Positions 36,946 to 46,936 of a stretch of DNA of 64,000 nt are shown here, piece by piece (the stretch's first letter is position 1; each line of letters starts with the position of its first letter). The stretch lies in the NCBI GenBank assembly GCA_029204225.1, contig CM055113.1, forward strand, positions 11,554,234 through 11,618,233, written 5' to 3'. The notes below the pieces were generated by a model. It did no database searches, was not told the origin of the DNA, and saw only the letters and a list, made by a program, of their open reading frames with translations. Both the position numbers and the translations under genes were made by a program. This DNA is from Diphasiastrum complanatum. Taxonomy: Eukaryota; Streptophyta; Lycopodiopsida; Lycopodiales; Lycopodiaceae.

Positions 36946-38789
36946 ACGGCCCCACGAAAACCAATATCTCTGCATTTGATCTCGAGCTCATGTCTTACAT
37001 ACCTGCATAAATTTAACACAAAGTATGTTGCATTTAGTATAAAGATTATATGAGCAATTTTTGAAAGAAACTATTCATAAAGAATAGAGTGTTTATGGTT
37101 ACTTACGAGTTTACCAATGGAAATGAATATGAAGTCTGAAGGTATATCATATTGTAGGAGCAACAATTGCTGCCTGATGTAATTCAGGCTCCAATCTCCA
37201 ATACTCACATTCGTTTTTTTTGTGATCATGACGGTTGAATCCTTGCACATTTATCTCTGAATGTATATATACATCTTTAACTAAAATTTTGAAAATAGAT
37301 TTTCCTCCTGATGATGTTCTGAAATCCAAAATTCTGGCCTTCCAATAAGATCGAAATGATGGTTTTGTCTTTTTGCTTTTTCGAAATGTTCCTTTTGATG
37401 ATGGATGCATCAAAACCCAAGAGTTTTTTTAATATTTTATTGGCACCCATAATCCATTGTCATCTTTCTCATTGAAGAGAAGCAGAGAGTCAATTCAGGA
37501 GCACGGCTTCCTTGACGGCGCCATGCGTTATGTGGAGGCAAAAATTTGAAACATTGTACTATGAATTTGAAAATATGTGTAGGCAAACATTTGAAACACT
37601 GAACTAAACGCATTTACATTAAAGCTACATCGATTTTCTCATTTCAACCATATGCCATATTCATTTTCAATATTTTTGGGTCTCTTCGGGCAGTGATGAG
37701 CTGGAAGGGTAGGCCTCAACATTCAATGGCATTTCCACATGCTGCCTGACGAAACATTTATATATTTAGAAGGTTTATATTTTTATTTCTATTTGAGAGA
37801 AGCTATGTTACATAGAAGCTTGATATCAAGGTTTCTATTGGTCCACATGGCTACAAAAATGAGAAAAAAGAAGAAGAAAAGGACATCTTTTTCAAAGGCC
37901 CTCGTCGGGCTCTAAGTTTCTCTAATGTGTGCCTACAATCACATGAGAGCTTAGATCATGCTCTAAGAACAGACCCTATATTGTGAATGATCTCCATTCA
38001 TGAACAATGAATGTTTGCTTTCCCTAATTTGATGAAATTTTGCTACTTCCATCTACTTCCTTGATTTTTGCCTTGTTTTCATGGTTTTTTGCATTTCCAT
38101 TGTAATTCGATGTTCATGAATGAATTAGATGTTTTAATGCTGAGATTGGCACATGACAATTATCAAAGCCACTTTATTGACTATCCTATTGACTGCATCT
38201 AGTCTAATTTAGCTCCATGGCTATATTTAGCATAGCATTTCGTAAGCTCGTGGGCTAATTACATGCAGCACATGACAAGATACCACTGTGATAATTTCAT
38301 AACATCTCATTGGATGAAAAGGTGGCATATCACTAACCCATGTCATGTCATGTTATATCACTCACCCATGTCATGTTATTTATTAATACTATTGAAAAAG
38401 TGAGAGTGCTAAGAGAGCATTTGTTATCACAAGAGTGAATTAAGGTACTTAGTGATTGGTATATTTGAAATTGCCGATTTTAGCAAGCCCAACTAGAGCG
38501 AAATCTTGGACAATCCCGATAAGCCATACATTACTCTTATAAACCACTTGTGGTTTGATACTAATAGTCAGTAGCATTGGTAGCTTGTTACTAAACTAGC
38601 ACTTAGGGAATTGCTCCATTGGGATAGAAATGCCCCAAACACGAGCGTGCACATGCCTTAGGTAGGTAATAGCTAGTTCTAAGGAAAGCAATTAGTAGAA
38701 GGCTACAAGCTCAAGTGGCTGGAAAAAACAGTTTAGATACCCATGGTGATGGTTTGTGGCATTGGATTTTGGGGCAGCTTGTCATTTAC
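36946..38789. other. Intergenic with small R1 fragment
   Basis: A minus-strand frame of 88 codons (37147-37413) is rich in basic residues; I do not recognise it and give it little weight. At 37975-38050 the text GTGAATGATCTCCATTCATG, then TTTGCTTTCCCTAATTTGATGAA, matches the reverse of 58990-59045 in R1. Nothing else is identified. Confidence 0.5.
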
Positions 38790-38870
38790 AATTAAAGTAT
38801 CCTGAAGCTATCAAGTGCTACTCAGAGAGATCGAGAGCGAGATAATAGTTGGGCATCAACCTGCCCTCAC
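38790..38870 (+). repeat. R1 fragment joined to U5 segment copy 2
   Basis: AAAGTATCCTGAAGCTATCAAGTG, then GAGCGAGATAATAGTTGGGC, matches 59078-59140 in the same orientation and 46500-46560 in reverse. It lies against the left edge of U5 segment copy 2. With the reverse R1 piece at 37975-38050, it shows R1 in both orientations within 900 bp. Confidence 0.65.
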
Positions 38871-39678
38871 GGTTATGAAGCTGATCTGCCCTTCACTCAA
38901 CCTGCTCTCCTCCTCCCCTTTATACTATTTGCTGATGCTGGGTTGTTAATTAACAGAGTCTAAAACTGTTGGCAGAATACGTTATGTCAATCAAATAGGA
39001 TAGAGCTGGGATGTATTGGTCCTCCCCTATTTGCTGATGCGAAAAAGAGGGATGATGTGCATACATTTGCACTGTTTAGTCGAGTTCATGTCAGACTTGG
39101 CCGCGATTAATGAATGCGTATGAGAATGACTCTCAATGTTTATGTTCCGATGGAGTTGAATGAAACCCATTCTTAGCTCAAATGGAGGTAACAACTCCTG
39201 CAACTAGTCGAAGTTCATTAAGCACTCAGAAGTTTGTTAGCATCATCTGAAAGCCAGTAAGTATATATTCGTTCACATAGTCGCTCACTTAACCGTGATT
39301 CGGTCAGTTCTGGGCTAACTATTTTAATTAAATACGCCCATATTCTGATATATTTGTTAAAACAGATCTGCCTCAACAGCAGCAGCAGAGCCTGGAAGCT
39401 ATTAGACCCTGATGATGATGAAGCACAATAGTAAGTAGCTAGTTTAAAAAAGTAGACCCATTAAATAATGAAAAGCAGGTACTAGCTACAAGGACAGAGC
39501 TAAAATCCTGCTCTCCATTCTCAAGCTGCTCCTTCGTTGGAGGCAAATTGAGAGTAACTTCTCGCATTCGGATTCAATTCAACCATCACTCTCTTTTGGA
39601 GTAGAATTAGAGCCGAGTATAAGAGGATGGATTGATTGCTTGTTGGATTTTGTTGAAGTGGGCTGTGTTGTGGGTTGG

Positions 39679-39798
39679 TGCCCGCGCAGTCGGAGGTCAG
39701 TCCAAAAAAAAGGGGTATGCCGCTATTTGTGGCCAGCGCACGGTATTCTTTAGTAAAAGGCGAAAGAATAGTTCGCTCTGCACTGACCACACGGCTCC
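39679..39798 (-). ncRNA. U5: U5 spliceosomal snRNA, copy 2
   Basis: Same structure as copy 1: loop CGCCTTTTACT closed by TATTCTTT/AAAGAATA, TGTGGTCAG paired with CTGGCCACA, and Sm-type site CCCTTTTTTTTGGA with one extra T. The loop and main stems are identical to copy 1. The 3' hairpin reads CCTCCG-ACTG-CGCGGG and has one mismatch. The promoter blocks are preserved at the same distances. It may be a functional variant or the start of decay. Confidence 0.9.
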
Positions 39799-39824
39799 AT
39801 ACTTTCTTTCACCCACATCACCAG

Positions 39825-39872
39825 CTTAAGAATCCCTACTCGCGCGACTACCCGAAGGATTGCTTATGGGAG
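39825..39872 (-). promoter_or_regulatory. U5 copy 2 promoter (USE-like plus TATA-like)
   Basis: TCCCATAAGC lies about 64-73 nt before the RNA start and ATTCTTAAG about 27-35 nt before it, as in copy 1. The segment between them (CTTCGGGTAGTCGCGCGAGTAG) is nearly identical in copies 1 and 2. Confidence 0.6.
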
Positions 39873-40610
39873 AAACAATGAACTTCATATATCATTTATG
39901 CTCTCAGTGGCAATCGTGTCCATTCCAAGTAACTAATGTCATTGTTTCCTTGCGAGTGCATTTTCATTTTTGGTTGACTTCAAGGCTCCAATTTTTTACT
40001 TGTTGACCTTGTATATAAAAAAAAGGATGACAAGAAGGTAGTTATTTGTTAGCGATTATAAGTGCCATGTCGACATAGAAGGTGAGGATTAATGCTCATA
40101 TCAATGGGGGCACGACGTGTGGCAAGGACGGTCTTGGGTGCCTAGGATAGCAATTTCAACTTCAAGGTTTGCTTGTCTATTGGGGCACACGCTTTGACGC
40201 CTTAGGGGGTTTAGCTACAAAATGTCAACATTTTTAGCATGCAATGGCCATTGACTTTGTCACCAATGAATGCGGGAGGCTGAGGCTGCCGAGAAATACG
40301 ATTTCCTCTCACAGTTACTGTGACAATAGAAGGAGGGCAGCAACACATGGTGTTTGAGGAGGGGTGAGCATGTTACATTTAGCTGATTGGTGGATTGCTA
40401 TCACAATTTATAGGAAGCAAGAGAGTTCAGAAGGCATTTCATTTGTTGCTCTTGCTATGTGGCAGTCATGGCCACAAGAGAATTTGATACATTTTTGTAT
40501 TGCTAGGGATTATGATGTGGTTTACACAAAATCTTGAGTTTTTGGCAGCATGAGTGCGCCTTTAGTTAGCTTCTGGGTTGATTGACATGAGTGCAACTAA
40601 TTGTTGAGGT

Positions 40611-40961
40611 TTGAGATAGGTTCAGCAGTGAAGGCATTTGATTTTTGGCTTAATGCTTTTTCAATTTTTGAATAGGTTATTTTTAACAATCCTCAATGAA
40701 GAGCTTGTTTGCTCACGATTTTCGAGCAAGTCAAGCTTCTAGCTTGACATTGTAGAAAGGAGGTTGTTGTCGTTTCATTGCGGGCATTGGTCTACTCACC
40801 CATATTGCGAGCATTGGTCTGCTCACCCATTATCTGTTTCAATTGAGGTGGTGTCTTGTGGCTGCATCATATTGGCATTCAAAAGACAATTTAGCTCCCG
40901 TAAGGTATGTCTAAATCGATGATTTTTTTAATTTTGCTTCATTTGGTGATTTTGTTTCCAC

Positions 40962-41008
<47 letters not shown>

Positions 41009-42980
41009 CCACACCACAACCATTGTTCATTGTGCATACGGTTGGTAAAGTGTAGGGGGGGTTAAGTAGGCCCAACATTTTGAATATAAAACATAGAACT
41101 GGTAAGTTTTGGATCTTGCTTTTTTGCTCATATATCTCACAATCATTGCTTTCTAACTCTATGCATTCTACACTTTGAGGCATGCACCAAACTTTGGCAT
41201 TAAGCTCTAGTAGTTTTTTAGCTCAATATATTTATTTTTTTCATATTTCCTCGCCAAGCATGTTTTGTCTATGTTTTATATCTAAATGATTAAACATTGT
41301 TCAAAACTATCCAACTAATGGAAATAAACTGAGATTTATTATCAGAATATACATGTCCACAATTGTACACAACTTGATTGTAACAAAATATATTTATATC
41401 AATAAAAATCCCATAAATGGGTTGTGTACATGTAAGATTGTATCTCTTTTTTTTGGATGGTAATATATGTTGGAATTTGATGCTCAGCCTCACATCCATT
41501 CAATAATGGGCATCTTGAAAAACCAGAAACAGAAGGCTTGAATTTATGAGTAGAGGATCGAAAAATTCAAGATCGAATTTTTCTAGAATTCTTCGATACC
41601 GAATCAACTCAAAAAATTCTATATTTTTCGAGTCATTGTACATTTTTTCAATACTTGTAAACTTCGATACTGTCGATCTAAAATCCAGCCCAACGACTTC
41701 GTGTTGATAGTCCGCCCACTTTGTACATGCATTAACTGTAATGAGGTGGTTGTAATAACTATAAAAAAAATAGTTGTAGCTATTTTTCGGTATATTAAAC
41801 CTAGAATCTTCATCAGAAAACTTCTTCTGAAATCTCAAACCTTCTGATCTTCTGATATCTAAAACATCTAATAATTGTATCTATCAATTCATTCAGATAG
41901 TTTCGTTGCATGTGTTATCACACACAACGATTAGAGTTCTCATTATGTTTTCACTTCATGCGATTGTACTCTCTGTGGATATTAATTAGAGTACATTTTG
42001 TCTCCACTCAGTTGTTGTTCCATTGCGCATTCTTTATTGCTTCATTTTTGAACGTTCTGCTGCTAACTGTGGCGTTCTGATGGTGGCTGATCAAATGATG
42101 ATGCATCCTCCTTCAATAGCATACCAAAAGCTTGGAAGGTGTGTTTTTGCCAACTCTAGCACTGTTATCCCTCACAACTTTTGCAGAAATGAAGGTTTTT
42201 TAGTATGGCGAACTTTGACAGTTTAAGGATTTTGGAAATAAGAAATGATGGAGCTTTTGATATGGGATGGATCTCGGGTGTTGGTGTAGCAGTATGTGGT
42301 ACGCTGGTTGTAAGTGATGCGTTTGAGAATGAGATCGCCTGGAATGAGCTAGAAGAGAGAATGATCGCCATAAAAGTTTGCCAGATGCATGAAACGAGTG
42401 CACACGTTGAGGTGAAAATGGCTTCAACCGGAGCTCTTATATAGTATTTTCAGCCGAGGATTTCAAAATCCTAAAATTCAGTTGGTCCCTTCAGTTGATT
42501 TTTCCGCTGTGCCCTTCGGTTGATTTCGGCTAGAATCTTTTGGTTAAAATATTCGGTTGGAGTTAGACCAGGAGATTCGACTGATATCAATGTAATTGTA
42601 GCACTCGGTTAGAGCACTCGGTTGGTACGCGGTGGGAGCATTCGGTTGAAGCACATTGGACATTCGGCTTGGCTGAAGATGAGTTTGGAATCAAGGAGTG
42701 ACTCTACTGATCCAGAACTTGAAAATGATTGACAAGGATGATGAAGCTTTCAATTGAAAATTTGGTCACAATCTCAAGAATCATCTCTTGTCCAAAAATA
42801 AAGTCTCAGATTGTCAAGAAGAATATAGACCCAAAAAGTATTGAAATTCTATCCTCAAAGCTATATCAATTAATTTTGACCCGGAACACTCTTATTGATT
42901 GAAAGCAGGAAAAAATAAAAAAAACAATAAAGAATACTAAATGAGAAATAATAAATCAAAAATTAAAAAATAATAATAAT
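40611..42980. other. Intergenic with CT microsatellite, no gene recognised
   Basis: A (CT)n run lies at 40974-41006. Short overlapping frames at 41500-41838 and 42023-42444 show no domain I recognise; the one at 42205-42444 (79 codons) is the least repetitive but has no supporting context. CGGTTG/CGGTTGG words recur at 42470-42670. Confidence 0.45.
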
Positions 42981-43595
42981 TGTCACGAACGATTTTGTTT
43001 CTTTGAATTTTCTTTTGTGCAGAAGCTCACAGGAACCTAGACACGTGACTGTAGATCACATAACAGATTTCATTCTAGCAATCAAGACAACCAAAGACAA
43101 GGAGATGCATGAAATAGAGCAATCAAATTATTAGTTTAATTTTTAGAACGAGATGGTCAGAGTCTCACTCGTTGGCGGCCTGACGCTCTGCTCTTTCGCT
43201 GTGTTTAGCTCGTTGGCAGACTTTCATGCACAACTGTTTTTGTTTCTATGTTTTTTTTTTTTCTGCTCTACTCACAAGAGTAGTTAACGCTAATCAACTA
43301 ATCAGTTACTCTCCGTTAGTGCTAGCCGTTTCTACTGGGCGTGAAGTTTAAGACCACGCCCGTTGAGCTGCCAGTGCGAAAGATTATCTTTCGTTTCTTT
43401 CATTTCGTGTCGTGTTTTTATCTCTCTGGTCCTGGAGGCATGTTTGACTTTTGTGAATTATTCGACCTTCGAGGTTCGCTTTGCTTCGTGTCTCAGGGTT
43501 TTTGAGGTACGTTGACTTTTGCTAATTGTTCGCCATTCGACCTTTGCTTCATTTTCGCGTTGCGGCAAAGTTGCAGGAGTTCACCATTTCTGACA
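42981..43595 (-). repeat. LTR family F1, complete 3' LTR of Copia-G
   Basis: On the minus strand it starts TGTCAGAAATGGTGAAC at 43595, directly after the polypurine tract TTCAAGAGGGAG, and ends AATCGTTCGTGACA at 42981, so the ends are TGTCA...TGACA. Length is 615 bp. Fragments of the same family are at 16783-17217, 31115-31345 and 49596-49965. It defines the LTR of the Copia-E/G family. Confidence 0.85.
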
Positions 43596-44885
43596 CTCCC
43601 TCTTGAACCTTGTAGCTTTGCATGTTTAATCCAACCGCCTTTCTTTGCTTTGGTCCACAGACATCTGAGTGGATGAGCTCAAGAACTTCTTTGGCTCTTC
43701 TTCCTTCATGTGTGAATAAATTCTGATGTTGCTTGTCTTTCTGACAGACCTCAGTATCGGGTCTTGATATCTTTAGACCTATGACTATGTTTTTCTTATA
43801 CATGCCATACAGGCTCCTCATATTCAGATGATACATTCTCCTGTGCTAGAGCTGATCTTCATTCTCTTATGCATTTAATGTGCTATCAGAGCTGCTGATT
43901 ATCTTGGCTTGGTAGAGATTTCCTTCTCTACTTCCAATCGTCAGCAATTTGTTTTTATTTTTTTCGATCATGCGGCATGTGTTGCCATCGAACAAAACTC
44001 AAATTCCAAGATCTGCCATCTTGGAGACTGATAGTAGATATTTTCTCAGTGAAGGCATGTAGAGTGCTCCTGGCAGCTCTGCTTGTCCTGACAGTGTTCG
44101 CAGCTATAGAGTCACGATGCCACTGACATCATGTCGGCTCCCGTCACCTAGAATCACTAATGTATTATTTTCGAGTTCTCTGAAGTCGATCAAGATTTTC
44201 TTGTTGTAGGTGATGTGTGATGTTGCTCCTGAATCAATGACTACATTGTAGTCTTGTTCAGTGTAGTTCATTGAAGCTTCATCAAGTATTGTGAAGGCTT
44301 CATCACCTCTATTTGCATCCTTGGATGACTCTACAATGTTTGCTTTCTCAGCCTTGTTCTTTCTTTTTGGGTTGAATCTGCAATCGTATGCAGAGTGCCT
44401 CTTCTTCTTTCAGTGCATGCAAGGTATTGCTGGATTGAACTAGCATTTGTTGGCTGTATGGCCTAGTTTGTGATGGTGATCACATGAAGAAGATTGTTGA
44501 TTCGAGGACTTCATCTTGCCGAATTTGGGTTTCTTCCTTCCTTTCATGAAGAGTGCTTTCTCTTGATCATTGCTTCATTCTCCTTCGTCCTTCATCAGTC
44601 TCTCATCAGCGACAAGATTGACTGCTTTGTCGACTGTCATATCTGGTAGACTCAGTATGAGCATTTTCAACAGCTGATAGGACTAGGTAAAGACTTTATG
44701 AAGTACATTAGCTGTTGTGGTGTTGGGACCTGGTGCTCCTATCCTGATGCACCGAGTTGAGTGAAGATTGTTCTGATCTTCTCAACATGCTGGTCTAACT
44801 GGTTGTCATCCCATCGTATGGATTGTAGCTGATTGTGAAGATGCATAACTGAAGCTGCAGTTCTCACTTCATACTTCTGTTTTGA
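43596..44885 (-). pseudogene. Copia-G, internally deleted relative of Copia-E
   Basis: The minus strand carries Gag from KQKYEVRTAASVMHLHNQL (44885) through eroded zinc knuckles and a protease region, to the zinc region before integrase (MYHLNMRSLYGMYKKN) and the integrase start LELIHSDVCGP. Directly after this, near 43665, the sequence jumps to the last bases of the element (LNMQSYKVQEG, the polypurine tract and the LTR). The integrase core, reverse transcriptase and RNase H are deleted. The 5' end is truncated at 44885 against unrelated sequence. The Gag and integrase parts match Copia-E closely. Confidence 0.88.
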
Positions 44886-45705
44886 GTGGTAACAAGGACA
44901 ATGCGCATCTTCTGGATGCATATGCAAGTAGAGAATTACTGCATGATAGCAGAACAATTGGACAAGAGGATGAATCAGATACCTCTGAATGATGGTTTGT
45001 ATATATTGAAAATTGTGAATACAATTTACATTTGTAGAAACTTTGTATCTCTGAATTTTTAGCTTCTATGTTGCTCAATAAATTTGCAAGCTTTTCTAAA
45101 TTTGTCATAATTTGAAGATTTTGTGACCTGTCGAATTTGAACTCTATGGTAGAACCACTGAAATAATTGGAAAATGTAGTTTCGTTTTTCATTGGTTCCT
45201 CCATATTGTGTATTTTGTTGAAATGTTGCCCGTGCTTGCCAATGTGACTTCTCTATCCCTTTGTGATGACCAGACACTTAGGCTTCCATATGTGTTTGCA
45301 AAAAAATTTGTATGATCTTTTAGTATGTGCTGCACATGTCAAAATCGTAATGTTAGTCTTGTGCTTGGATCAAAATTTATAATTTAATTGATAGCTGCTC
45401 TGAGCATGCATACTATGATCTTCTCCCCATGCTTTTGATACTGCATAAACAAAGTCGATGCAAGTCTTTTGTAGAGCTCTTTAATCAGTATCAGAAAATT
45501 TGTCTTTTCTTAATATCTTAATCATACTGTCAAGCTTTTTCCATACATCAACTTTCAATAATCTTGATTTGCCGGTCACTCCTAAGTCTTCAGTGGCAGC
45601 AACAGTTTGTTTCCAGACTGAGCGTTGAATGTTTGAATCCTTACCAGTATGGTTTGATAGGAATCGACGTGCTTTTGCTCCTCCGATACTTGGCTTAGTT
45701 GGCAT
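44886..45705 (-). pseudogene. Unknown reading frame, about 270 codons, broken
   Basis: One frame can be followed from ATG 45705 (MPTKPSIGGAKARRFL) to about 44900 with only a few stops (near 45481, 45374 and 45263). Recognisable stretches are KQTVAATEDLGVTGKSRLL, TCIDFVYAVSKAWGEDHSM and LEKLANLLSNIEAKNSEIQ. I do not recognise the family. The consistent frame suggests a former gene or a transposase/gag-like frame, cut at its C-terminal end by Copia-G. This could also be chance. Confidence 0.35.
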
Positions 45706-46079
45706 TTTTCGATGGTTGGGATTCCAGTTTTCTTAAAGTCTGAATGGATAAGCTTGTTATGTTTCTAAGTTGGCTTTTACGTAAGTGCATAATGGATGAA
45801 TGTTAGACTTAAGCATGTGTTGGGGAAACCGCTCAAGTCTCAGCGCCCTTTGAGGCACCGGCGCTACAGGTTGTTGTCAAGAACTGTTTTTGAGAGAAAG
45901 CTGAGAGTAGCTAAAACGAAGTTTCCGTCCGAATGATCCCTTTCCAAGTGGACCCTCCTCATGAATTCTCCTCATGAAAGGTTTTCTATGTTGTGTGTGT
46001 AGGTGAATACAGATTCTAGGTGTTCTTCATATAGGTGTGCACACCTTATCTCCAATCCCTTTTCACACTCTTATAGTGA
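45706..46079. other. No gene recognised
   Basis: Upstream side of the unknown frame at 44886-45705 and the edge of the R1 copy. CAGCGCCCTTTGAGGCACCGGCGCTAC near 45841-45867 is a GC-rich inverted repeat of unknown meaning. Confidence 0.4.
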
Positions 46080-46930
46080 GCTTCATTGTGCTCCATGTGT
46101 CTTATTCTAAGTTTTGAGGATTTCATTATGTTGTGGAAGGTACCTCATGCTTGCATATAGATCAACCCCTTCTAGATTGCCATTGCAACTATGTTCAATA
46201 ATCAAGTCTTGCTTCTCCTTAAAGTTCATCATGAGTGGCCCAAAATGTCCCAATTGTTTATGACTATTGTAGTCCTTTTTCTACCCTTCGGCACGATAAC
46301 ATGATCTTGGTGTGTCCTTGTGATATCTATAGTGCCTTGCTTCATGTTTCATGATCTAGTGATGGTTTCCAACAAATCTCACTTTTACTTTCATTTCTAT
46401 CATCTTGTTATATGTTTTGTCAATTTTAGGAGGACAAGCAAAACATTGTGCATCAAAGCCCTTTTTTTTTTTTCTAACGACCATAGGTAGAAAGGCCATA
46501 CTATAGGGGATTTGTTGATGGCTAACTATTATCTCGCTCTCTCTAAGTTGCACTTGATAGCTTGAGGATACTTTTCTTTAAACGCAATATGACAAGTTGC
46601 TATTGTGAATTTTAAATGATCTCCATTCATGGAAAATGGATGCTTACTTTCCCTAATTTTGTGAATTTTTGATACTTTTAGCTACATTCACCAGTAGTGC
46701 ACTGTGACACCTGGACACCTATGCAGCCTATCAAGGCCACACCATCCACTTCCCAATTGACTCACTGATAGACCCATAATATTCCACCAACATGAGTTTA
46801 GGCCTCCAACCATTAATTATGACTATATGCACATGAGGGCCAGTCATAATTAACTTATGGGTCGAGGTAGGCCTACTGACCTCCAAAGGGACAAACAATC
46901 CGAGATATTAAGTCGTGGGCATGACAATTC
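46080..46930 (-). repeat. R1 copy downstream of the unknown large frame
   Basis: On the minus strand 46930-46480 matches 58735-59180 (ATCTCGGATTGTTTGTCCC, GGAGGTCAGTAGGCCTACC, GGTGTCACAGTGCACTACTG, CATATTGCGTTTA, CCCCTATAGTATGGCC). Then 46470-46080 matches 4830-5160. The first matched bases, CACTAAAAACAAGAA, overlap the stop codon of the unknown frame at 46937-49447. R1 is therefore probably the 3' flank or 3' untranslated region of the unit that carries that frame. Confidence 0.7.
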
Positions 46931-46936
46931 TTGTTT

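Larger units (their letters stand above)
38871..40610. repeat. R2 segment copy 2, carries U5 snRNA
   Basis: Second copy of the U5-bearing segment, in the same orientation as 5335-7590 and close to it around the RNA gene. It has only one of the 410-bp units found in copy 1, and small indels throughout. The match to copy 1 fades after GATTGACATGAGTGCAA near 40605. Confidence 0.75.
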
